Below are positions 13,701 through 25,700 of a DNA stretch of 64,000 nucleotides, piece by piece. The number at the start of each line of letters is the position of its first letter. Position 1 is the first letter of the stretch. The stretch covers positions 7,222,861 through 7,286,860 of the forward strand of contig NC_066337.1 in the NCBI RefSeq assembly GCF_022539315.1, given 5' to 3'. This DNA comes from Serinus canaria. Lineage: Eukaryota > Chordata > Aves > Passeriformes > Fringillidae. The translations under genes were made by a program, and so were the position numbers. A model generated the notes under the pieces. It did no database searches. It was not told the origin of the DNA and saw only the letters and a program-made list of their open reading frames with translations.

Positions 13701-16700
13701 CACCACATTTAGCCTTGCTTGGGTGTTTCCAGGAATAAAATAATACATTGTCAGAGTTGTTAATGTTAATGAAATGTTACTAGTTGGGCATTTACAGTAC
13801 ATCTTGGCTGAACGTCTTTGACATTTTTGGTATGTTGTCTAACTTTTCTAATGGGATGTTGTTTTCCTTTAGCAAATGGAGCGTGTTTTTCCATGGTTCA
13901 GTGTAAAAAAGTCCAGATTTTGGGAGCCAAATAAAGTAACAAGCAAGTAAGTAATTGTTCTGTATCCAACTGCGGCGCCCTGCTGTTTGCCAGCTGGCCA
14001 AGCGAAATGTATTGAAAGAGCCTGTTTGCGGGGTTGGAATTGCTGTTTTTCCTTTTTTCTTTTCCTTTTTTTTTTTTTTTCCCAAAGTTACGCAGTAATC
14101 CCATTCCCATGTTTTGTACACACTTCTTTGTTTTAAGCAGAGTAACCAAAATTCTTAATTAGAACTAGGTGTACTGTGTGTTGGCTTGTCAATCCTGACC
14201 TTCCTTCCCTCTCCTTCTCACATTAGCACCCCCATTTGGGGTAGCCCTCCTGCATCTGTTACCCTTCAGAGAAGCAGACGGCCACATCACAAACCTTAAA
14301 ATGTGACTGGTGGGGAACATGTATGGGGTGTAGGTAATTAACCGAGTTGTTGCTGGGGTGGATGTCAGATAGGCAGGGCATAGGAACCTCTGGTGCAGCC
14401 AGGTGTGACACTGACTCCTTGCCGCATCTCAGCAGTGGTATGTTGCCGAATGCGGTGCTGCCCCCATCGCTCGACCATAATTATGCTCAGTGGCAGGAGC
14501 GTGAAGAGAACAACCGCACAGAACAGCCCCCTCTGATGAAGAAAATCATTCCAGCTCCAAAACTCAAAGGGCCTGGAGAGCCAGATTCACCAACTCCTCT
14601 ACATCCTCCTACACCTCCCATCTCTGGTAAGAGAACTGATGTCAGGATTGCAAATCGCAAACCGAGAAATGCAGCTGTCTTGGGGACCTCTGTGACCTGA
14701 AATCATTCAGAGGCAGTAACATATGAGATGTTTCTGAGCTGAGCTGGGACCCAAGAATGCTTTTGCACCCACCTCTTTTCCCCCCAGAAGGAAGGTTGTG
14801 CAGAGGCTGGCCTGTGCTTTGGTTTCCAAGCTGGCTATTCAAAACTCTTGTACTGTGTTCACTTACTAACAATCTGTCCAGATGAATTTTTGCTGCCCTG
14901 AACTTCAATATTGTTGTCTCTTTTAACTCTTAAGGCTCTGACAGAACCAGAGAGGATAGTCCTGAACTGAACCCACCTCCAGATGTGGAAGACAACAGGC
15001 AGTGTGCATTGTGCCTGAAATATGGTGATGACAGTGCTAATGTGAGTATCTGCCCAATTCCCCTTTCTGTAGGAGTTCTGGATGGGTTTTGTGCGTTGCT
15101 GTGTCCTCTGGAACATATGAAGAGAGCATTTCCTTCTGTTCTTTAGGATGCTGGACGTCTTCTCTATATTGGCCAAAATGAATGGACACATGTGAACTGT
15201 GCTTTGTGGTCAGCAGAAGTGTTTGAAGATGATGATGGTTCTCTGAAAAACGTGCACATGGCTGTTATCCGGGGAAAGCAGCTGGTGGGTACAAGCAAAG
15301 AACATTTTGTTAAACTTCATGCTGATTTGGAATCAGCAAAGATGGGAGCCCAGATAAAAGATGGCTTGTGTGCATTTGTTCTTCTCTGTCCTTTCCTTGC
15401 AATATTTTTTTAACATTATATATAGTAGAACTGACTGAAGATATTTGGAAAGTTATTTTATCCTTGCTCAGTTCAGAAATATTATGGAGACCAACTGAAG
15501 CTTGCAAATGTGAGGACTGGAAATGAAGCACAAGCTGGAAGGTCTGGGAAAGGGCTGGAAGAACCAGTAGAGATATGAAAAAGTTGTTCCATGTGAGGAA
15601 TAATTCTTCCTCTCACCTCCTCCTCCATGTCTCTCGCTTGTGTGTGTGAGTCACTGTAGGGAAATGGAGCAGCAATGAAGCCGGATATCAAGCATTACTC
15701 TAAACTTCTGTCTGTGCCAAAAAAACCCAACTGACAGCAGCAATGGTGGTCTGGTTTTAGAAGAGATTAATTTTATGTTTTTTTTCTTTTTTCTCTTCTG
15801 CAGAGATGTGAGTTCTGCCAGAAGTCAGGTGCCACAGTAGGCTGCTGCCTCACTTCCTGCACCAGTAACTATCATTTCATGTGCTCACGAGTCAAGAACT
15901 GTGTCTTTCTGGATGATAAGAAAGTTTACTGCCAGAGGCATCGTGACTTGATCAAAGGGGAGGTAAGATTCTTCTTTCACTCTCAGCCTCACTCTCTGAC
16001 GGTGGGGTTAGCCTGTAACTATGAGCACTTTTTAGAAGTTTATGTTGAATTTGTTTCTTGCTAACGAGGACTGGACCGCATTGCTCTTAAAACGAAGTCA
16101 GTAATACAAGTGGCCTGGGGAAGTTTGGTGAGTGGTGCTGTGTGGTAGTTCAAAAACCAAAAGACCAAAATAAGGTTCAAGTAGGACAAACTTTGTAGCA
16201 TACATGTGGTGGTTCCTATAATTAACAAGTAGTTTCGTTGCTTCTTGTTCCAGGTGGTTCCTGAGAACGGGTTTGAAGTTCTTAGGAGAGTTTTTGTGGA
16301 CTTTGAAGGGATAAGTTTGAGAAGAAAATTTCTTAGTGGCTTGGAACCAGAGAACATCCACATGATGATTGGTATGATCTAGTCTCTGGATACTTGATCC
16401 ACCTTTGGTGCTGGAATCTGATTCACAGAACTGTTCCTCTCTCTGCTCAGGTTCAATGACAATAGACTGCTTAGGAATTCTGAATGACCTCTCAGACTGT
16501 GAAGATAAGTTGTTTCCCATCGGCTATCAGTGAGTATAAGCTGTTTCAAGACTCAATGTCTTTCTGTATATTTCATGTCAAGCAAGTGCTGAGGTAACAT
16601 AGGCGAAAATTGACTGTAGTTTTTCCTATACTGTTGAAGAATCTCTGATTTAAGGGTGTGCAGTGTGTTTTGCCAAGAGAGCTTTGGCCAATGTAGTTTT

Positions 16701-19700
16701 GAGAAATGGAGAATTTAAAACAGAAATGAGGTTTACTCAGCTGTTGAGTAAATTGGTTTGTTTGAATTGTCTTCCAGGTGCTCCAGGGTGTACTGGAGCA
16801 CAACAGATGCCAGGAAGCGCTGTGTGTATACCTGCAAGATCATGGAGTGCCGACCTCCAGTTGTGGAACCTGATATCAACAGCACTGTAGAGCATGATGA
16901 TAATAGAACAATTGCCCATAGCCCAGTTCCCCTTACAGGTAATCTTTTAAGGACTTCATAGAAGTATATTCTTTGTATGGTTTTGCCATAATGCATCTCT
17001 TAAACCAAATCTCTTAAATTTGGGCTAGAATCCAATTCAGGCTTCCATATTACAGCATCTCAAGACTTTAAGTTCCTGGGTATGCTGCTTTGAAAACTTG
17101 AGCCAAACAAACACTGCTGCAGGGATGGTTTCTAGTCTACAACTCAGGAATCTTCTAGTGATCTAAAACTTTAGACTGTGTTTGGTCTGTGATATGGGGT
17201 TTATTCAGTACACTTTTGAAGTTATATTGTGGTTCTGTATTTCCAAATTACTTACTTGTAGTCAAGGGTAAAACTGTGAAAGATTTTTAAAATGTTTCTA
17301 GTCATTGTCATTGTTAACATAGGATCTTAAACTCTATAAATATATAGTGGAATGTCATGTGTAAGATGAGAAATTGCTACAAATATTTGAAAATGTTCTT
17401 ACAAGAAGAAATCAGACATTATCTGATGTCAGATCTTTGACTTTGTGTTTATTTAACAAATACCCTGATTCTCCAAGTGGAACGTGATAGTAATATATAC
17501 TTTATCAGATTGTAGCTTTTAGGGGTCAGTGATGGCTTATATTGTTGTTTCTCTTTTATACAACAACAGAAATTCTACAAAAAGACACCCGAAATACACC
17601 TGAAATTGTAAACCCACCGTCACCAGATCGTCCCTTGCATTCTCAGACCTCTAGTTCCTGTTACTATCCAGTGGTCTCAAAGGGTCCCAGGATCAGGGTG
17701 CCGAGTTACCCCTCCACACAGAGGTCTCCTGGCTCGCGGCCGTTACCCTCTGCAGGTATTTCTAGTGCTGCTGATTTTGATTGAGGTTTATTGTGGTAAT
17801 ATTTTTGGTTTAGTTCCTGTCTTTCTTGGCTTCTTTCAGAATGAGGTGTTTAGTTTACTGTTTCTAGAGAAAGCAGTGAAATGGCAATAGGTCGAGGAGA
17901 GGAAGTTCTAACAATGCACAGTAGAGATGGCCTGCAGAGAAATGTGCAACTAAAACAAACATTCCGTTGGGATGAAGAAGAGGCAGGATTTGCACCATAT
18001 AGTAGTAGTGAGCCAAAAACACTGTGAGATCAGTTAGGGACTTAATACCTCAGTATTTTTCCAGAGAGAATTAGAAATCTGGTATTGTAATTCAGCAGCT
18101 GTTTCTGGCTAATGTTTTCTTTCAAGCTGATGTTGAAAATTCAATTGAGATACCAAACCCTGAGATACAAACTTGTTGATTCCTCGTTGAAGGTATCAGG
18201 TTTTTAACATCTATCTAAAGTATAAACACCACGTGTTGGTGTTGTTTGGCTGAAAAGTTTTGCTGGGTTTTACTTTTGTGTGTTTTGTATGAAGGAATTG
18301 GGTGTATATTCATTGTGAAGGTTTAAGATCACCTGACAGTCTTTCTTGCCTTTGTTTCTCAGGAAGTCCTACCCCAGTGACCCATGAAATAGTGACAGTA
18401 GGAGATCCTTTGCTGTCCTCGGGACTGAAGAGCATTGGTTCTCGGAGACACAGCACCTCCTCTCTGTCACAGCAACAATCAAAACTCCGGATGATTTCCC
18501 CTACACGAGCTGGGAACGCTTACTCCAGGCACAGTGTGTCTTCAGTTTCCAGCCTGGGGGCCTCTTCAGAATATGAAACTACTGTCAAAAGTACTGACCG
18601 CTTTGTGGGGTCAGTAAGCACAGGTCCTCCAAGTGCTCCAGTTCAAAGTTGCTCTACCAGTTCAGGCTCCCAGAAAACAGTGGCTGCAACTGGAAATAAA
18701 ACTTACCAGCTGGATGCATCTCAATCTACAGAAGGGAAACATTCCAGCAGTTCAGATTTAGTAGCCAAAAGTGTACCTTCTAAGGGAGAGAAAATGAAAA
18801 CTTCAAAGGACCCAGATTATCTGTCTCATACTTTTGTTTCTGGAGGAACCTCCAAAGTGTCCACTCAGACAACCAGTTCATCAGCCACGGAAATGAATAA
18901 AATAGGAACCTTTCAAGAGTGTTCAGGATCATTTTCTTCCAAAGAAGCAATACCCTTTCCACCTTTGCATCAGAGAGGCCCAAGGAAAGACAGAGATCAG
19001 CACATGGAACCTTTACAGCCAGAGAAAACAAGTGTGGTTGATGAGATGGATGCAAAAACCTTGAAGGCTGCTGGAGTAAACAATAGATCTCTTGCAGCAA
19101 GTGAGCAGGTAGTTTCTGCCCCCAGAGACAAACGTCATAAAGGCAAAAAATTAATGAAAGACAGCTTTAAAGAGAAGCATTCCCTGAAATCTCTTATAGA
19201 GACGAGTCAAGCAGTAGGCAGTGATGAACTGAAACCAGACTTTGGCAATCAGGGTTTGGCAACTGAACAAATTAGTCAGAGGTTATGTAATAATATTCCT
19301 GCTGAAAAAGCTGGTGATAAGTCTCCATCTTCACAAGGGCCATCTAAAGGGACTGCAGTGCAGGCTGAAGCAGCCCCTAAGGAATTGCAGGCACCCAGGA
19401 AACGCACCGTTAAAGTTACTCTGACTCCTCTCAAAATGGAAAGCGAAAACCAGTCTAAAAATGCACAGCAGGAAAGTGATGCTGAAACTCAGTCTGCAGG
19501 GGCAGACCTGGCTGCTTTGACAGAGCCCTCCTCAGCTTCAGAAAGCCTGGAAGAGAACCCCCCAAATGAACCACCAACACAGGAATCTCAGAATAACACA
19601 TATGAAAATTTGGCCATTCAAGATAACAGCTTGATGCTCCAGGATGGTGCTAAAGCTCAAGAAGAAGGCTCATACAAGCGGAGGTATCCAAGGAGAAGTG

Positions 19701-22700
19701 CTCGGGCCAGATCCAATATGTTCTTTGGATTGACTCCTCTGTATGGTGTGAGGTCCTATGGAGAGGAAGACATTCCCTTTTACAGTAACTCAACTGGCAA
19801 GAAGCGAGGGAAGCGGTCTGCAGAAGGACAAGTGGATGGAGCAGATGACTTGAGCACATCAGATGAAGACGACTTATACTACTACAATTTCACAAGGACT
19901 GTGGTTTCCTCAAACACAGAGGAGAGGCTCGCATCCCATAGCTTATTCAGGGAGGAGGAGCAGTGTGATCTTCCAAAAATCTCACAGCTCGATGGTGTGG
20001 ATGATGGAACTGAAAGTGATACAAGTGTCACAGCAACAACCAGAAAAGTCAGCCAGGTAACTAAAAGGAGTGGCAAAGAGAATGGGACAGAGAACTTAAA
20101 GCTGGATAGAACTGAAGAAGCTGGTGAGAAAGTGCAAGTCACCAAGAGCTCCACCGTCCACAAGACCGACCCCAAGATTGATAACTGCCACCCTGTGAGC
20201 AGGGTTAAAGCTCAGGGTCAGGACTCTCTGGAAGCACAGCTGAGCTCATTGGAAACAGGCCGCAGGGCTCACGCAAGCACACCTGCTGACAAGAACTTAC
20301 TGGACACTTTCAACACAGAACTTCTGAAATCTGACTCTGACAATAACAACAGTGATGACTGTGGGAACATACTCCCTTCTGACATCATGGACTTTGTGCT
20401 GAAGAACACACCATCTATGCAGGCCTTGGGAGAAAGCCCAGAGTCCTCATCATCTGAACTCCTGACGCTTGGAGAAGGTTTAGGTCTTGACAGCAACCGT
20501 GGCAAGGATATGGGTTTGTTTGAGGTGTTCTCCCAGCAGCTGCCCACCGCTGAACCAGTGGACAGCAGTGTCTCTTCCTCCATATCTGCAGAGGAGCAAT
20601 TTGAATTGCCACTGGAACTTCCTTCTGATCTCTCTGTTCTGACCACTCGCAGCCCTACAGTGCCCAGCCAAAATCACAACAGGCTTGCTGTCATTTCAGA
20701 GTCTTCACTTTCTTCCTCGGGAGAAAGGTCAATGCTTGCCTTGCCTTCCACAGAGTCTGGGGAGAAGAGAGTGACAGTCACAGAAAAATCTGCCTCAGGA
20801 GAAGGCGACGCAGCTCTCCTGAGTCCAGGGGTAGACCCAAGCCCCGAAGGACACATGACTCCTGATCACTTCATCCAGGGTCACATAGATGCAGAGCATA
20901 TAGCCAGCCCAGCCTGCGGCCCTGTTGAGCAAGGGCATGGCAGCAACCAAGATTTAACAAGAAACAGCGGGACTCCAGGTATCCAGGTGCCGGTATCACC
21001 CACTGTTCCCCTCCAGAGCCAGAAGTATGTGCCAAACTCCACTGACAGTCCTGGCCCCTCCCAAATCTCCAATGCTGCGGTGCAGACAACACCACCACAC
21101 CTCAAGCCAGCTGCAGAAAAACTTCTGGTAGTTAATCAAAACATGCAGCCCCTGTACGTCCTCCAAACTCTTCCCAATGGTGTCACCCAAAAGATACAGT
21201 TAACACCTTCTGTTAGTTCTGCACAGAGTGTGATGGAAACCAACACTTCAGTGCTGGGGCCCATGGGGAGTGGGCTCACACTGACCACAGGGTTGAATCC
21301 AAGCTTGCCTCCATCCCAGTCATTATTCCCTCCCACAAGCAAGGGTATACTGCCCATGTCCCATCACCAGCATATACATCCCTTCTCCACGCCTGCTCAG
21401 ACAGGCTTCCCACCAAACATCAGCAGTCCTTCACCAGGTCTTCTAATCGGGGTGCAGCCGCCCCCTGATCCTCAGCTCTTAGTGTCTGAAGCTAGTCAGA
21501 GGACAGACCTTGGTACTGCTGCTTCTACACCAGCTGCTGCCCTGGGCAAGAAACGGCCCATATCTCGTCTGCAGTCACGGAAGAACAAGAAGTTGGCTCC
21601 TTCTGGAACCCCTTCTGCTATAGCTCCTTCTGATATGGTTTCCAACATGACCTTAATTAATTTTGCTCCTTCCCAGATTTCTAACCACCCCCTGGACTTG
21701 GGAACCATTGCAAATTCAACATCCCATAGAACCGTTCCCAATATTATCAAAAGGTCAAAGTCTGGGGTCATGTATTTCGAGCAAACATCTTTGCTCCCAC
21801 AAGGTGGGACCACTACTGCAGTCAGCACATCTCCCAGCATTATTGGTGCAGATGCCAGTCACCTCCCATCAGGGCCTGTATCAGGCCTAACGTCGAGTTC
21901 CTCGGTGCTGAATGTCGTATCCATGCAGGCCACAGCAGCCCCTAGTACTGGTGGGTCAGTTCCTGGTCACGTTTTGGGACAAAGTTCAGTAACGTTAACA
22001 AGCCCTGGATTATTGGGGGACCTTGGTTCAATAAGCAACCTCCTGATCAAAGCTAGTCAGCAAAGTCTTGGTATTCAGGAGCAGCATATGACTTTACCAC
22101 CAAGTTCTGGGATGTTTTCGCAGCTGGGAGCATCTCAGACTCCGTCTACAGCAGCCATGACAGCTGCATCAAGCATATGTGTTCTACCCTCAGCACAGAC
22201 AATGGGCATGACAGTCACTCCGTCATCTGCTGACCCAGAAGGCTCGTACCAGCTTCAGCACATGACACAGCTTTTAGCCAACAAAACCGGGGTTGCATCC
22301 TCCCAGCTGGACCTTAGCACAGTTCCAGCAACAACACAGTTGTCAAGCTTTCCACAGCTAGTCGATGTTCCAAGCAATACCGGACTTGAACAAAGCAAGG
22401 CTTCCTCATCAGTGATGCATGCCAGCTCAGCGTCTCCAGGAGGCTCCCCATCACCTGGTCATCAGTCTGCGAGTAGCTCTGTGCTGGGTGCTACAAAAAT
22501 GAAGCCAAAAGTCAAACGCATCCAGCCATTATTAGACAAAGGAAATGGAAAGAAGCACAAAACGTCTCACCAATGGGCTGGTTCTTCTGAAGCTCCTGTT
22601 CCTGAAAAAGGGGCTGTTGCTGTACCTCCGGTCTCGGTTACAGGGTAAGAGAGTTTGGTTTTGCTCATCACTGAGGTTTTGTAACAGTATGAGAGAATTT

Positions 22701-25700
22701 TGCACTAGTTTCTCCAGCAGTTGTGCAAGTCAAGGCAAATTGTGAAGTGCAACTTTTGATTCTGATGCAGAGCTGGAAGCGTGATCTGGTTCTGTGTATC
22801 TTACAAGCTGTTGTTGCTACTTGTGTAATTCTGCAGAACTGCCAAATCCCTGTTGGCAACTCCCAGTGGATACATTCCTGCTTTCCAGTCTCATTTATGG
22901 CACACATGGGTTGGCAGATACTTTGAATGTTCCCAAATCTTTTCCTTCCAGAACTCCTGCTGTGAAGGCAGATGCGCAGGATGCAGCCGGCGTAGATCAG
23001 CCGTTGCAGAAGCCACATGGGCAGTCTGCAGGGTAAGGGTTGAAGAGACCTTTCTAATGTGGTTCTGCTTGCTTGAGCTGATGGACGTTTGTTTGGAGAA
23101 TGTAGGAAGTCTGGCATTCCTAGTTAAAATGCCTGGGGAGCTTTTGGTGGGGAATGTACAGTCACAATTTGATGCAATATGGAATCATTTTGCATTAAGC
23201 TGCATGCAGTTCTGGGAAGCTGAGTGCATGCTGAGGAGATGCTCATTCAGCGGTGTCTGATTGTGTGTTGGCCTGCACCTTAATCCTGAGTGGGGCTGAC
23301 ACAGAGAGCGGGTCACAGGCTGTCTGGAATTAGGCTGCTGCCCACAGACTGATAGAGGCTGCAAACAGAAATGCTACTGAGTAGAATATTTTTGTTTGTT
23401 CATTTCCAACTGAATTGATGTCAGAGAATTTGATCTGGAAAAAGATTCTTTTATCTGTCTAAGACTGCTGCACAGGGTTGATGAAGAAATGAGGCAGGTT
23501 GTTAGCTGTTTTTCTCCATGTTCTCCTCCTTCTCTCCCAAGGCAACCGACTGTGGTCCCAGAACCTCAATCAACACAGAACTCAATAAATGAGCAAGAAA
23601 ATGCAGGTATGTTACTTTTTCAAAAACACCTGGTCTCAGAATTCTCCAGGACTGGGAAAGTGATGTTTGAAGATCTGATTTTTGTGTTTGTTGTTCTGTC
23701 AGGAAAAGGGTCAGAGCTATTAGCTTGTTACCCTTGCTGTAAGGGGAGGAAAGGTTTGTTTGCCACTTGTAGATCTTGGACAAGTAGTTTTGTCTCTGTT
23801 TTTAGTTTGTGAGAATTTCAGCACTTGAGATTTCATACTCTTACTGCAACACTGTAGAATTTTTTCCTTGTCTGGATTTGCTGGTGAAAAGGCAAGTCAG
23901 TAAGTTATTTTCAATCGTGGAACACCAGGTATAAAAATCATCATTCTTTCCAATTCTGATCTTCGTGCTGACTTCTGTCTTTTCTAGGCTCAAAAGCTCT
24001 CGAGGAAGAAGAGAGCACTTTTAGCTCCCCTCTTATGTTTTGGCTTCAGCAAGAACAAAAGAGAAAAGAGTGTCTTGGTGAAAAGAAACCAAAAAAAGGT
24101 TTGGTTTTTGAGATCTCTAGTGATGATGGTTTTCAGATCTGCGCAGAAAGCATTGAAGGTGAGAATCGCATAGTGTTGGCTTTAGCTGTCCTTACTAGAA
24201 GTAAAATCATTACTTCTGAGGACCTCTTATTTGCTTCATTTATAGATTAAAAAAAAAGAGAAAGAGAAATCTCTTGGTTTACAGCCCTAAAACAATCCTA
24301 GTTCCTGTTTATGTCTGGATTCTATTATTTTTTTATTTTGCAACATAGTATATTCAGTGACCTATTATATATATCCCTGATGCATTTTGTTTTATCAAAT
24401 GACCAATGGTGTTGAACCGTAGTTTGTCAAGAAACAGGCAGTGTGGATCACACAGTGGAGTACTGGGTATCCAGACTTTTCCTCCAGACCAATTGCTGAA
24501 CACCCTGCCTTATGCCAGTGTGAATTTTCAAGAGGATAAAAGCAGTTGAATCCAAGGATCTTAATTTATGGCCTGTGGAAAGTTGGAAATTTCATATTCT
24601 CCAATTAGTTTATTTAAATATTAGTATCCCTGCACTTGGATACCCTGTCACCATTTGTCATCTATGTGTGTGCTGCAGATGCCTGGAAGTCTCTGACTGA
24701 CAAGGTGCAAGAGGCCCGTTCAAACGCCCGCCTGAAGCAGCTGTCCTTTGCAGGTAACAGCCTGTGCTGAACACAGGAGAGCAAACAGATCTTTCTGTGG
24801 GTCTTAGACTCTTAATAGTTCCAGTTAACCTGCTACAGGCTTTATGGAGGGTAATTTCTTCCCAATGGAAGGATTAGAAACTCTCACACAGAATGCAATA
24901 GCTAATACAGTGCTGCTGTGACAGTTGTGTGGTGTCCCAGCTCTTTGTGACAAGCTGCTGTATCTTCCTGCTCCAAGTCTGCAGTGATAATTAGTGTTTG
25001 TTGTCCTCTATTTCTTGTTCCAGGTGTGAATGGTTTGAGGATGTTGGGGATTATCCATGATACTGTTGTGTTCCTGATAGAGCAACTGTATGGAGCAAAG
25101 CACTGCCACAACTACAAGTTCAGATTTCACAAGCCAGAGGAGGCCAATGAACCTCCTTTGAACCCACATGGCTCTGCTCGGGCCGAAGTCCACCTGAGGC
25201 AAGTGTGAGCCTTATCAGTATTGGGACTAATGGCCCTTTGGCTCCAGAACTTACACTGTGGCAGGGCAGGAGCAACAAATCTCTGCAGCACTAAAGCTCT
25301 CAGATAAATGTTAAAAACTGGCACATGAAAATCAACCATTCAGCATCTTCGAATTCTGCACAATTTCCTGTGCCACTTTGTGGCCCTTTGATTTAACAAA
25401 GCTTTCCTGGCTGGGGCTGTTACTGGAGGTTCTCAGAGCCTGCTGTGTCTGCTGTGATGCACAGGCTTTAAGGGAGGGCAGAGTAGGGGAGATGTGAGAC
25501 AGTAAACATGTCAGACTGTTGTGGCAATCATGTTTATTTTCAGTCAGTAAAACAAAACTCCCTTTGGTCTCTTTAAATTGCAGGAAATCTGCATTTGATA
25601 TGTTTAATTTCTTGGCATCTAAACACCGACAGCCACCAGAATACAACCCAAATGATGAGGAAGAAGAAGAAGTGCAGCTGAAATCAGCCCGGTATGCAGC

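Noticed and set aside
14040..14085. Long polypyrimidine run as a retroposon tail
   Set aside because: No flanking target duplication and no adjacent element. Treated as simple sequence in an intron.
22668..23117. 149-codon minus-strand ORF near KMT2A exon 28
   Set aside because: Spans introns and the KMT2A exon in antisense. No similarity or signals.
25203..25204. GT donor 5 bp after the end of KMT2A exon 32
   Set aside because: Using it makes the next exon read through a stop within five codons. The GC donor at 25199 keeps the conserved protein.
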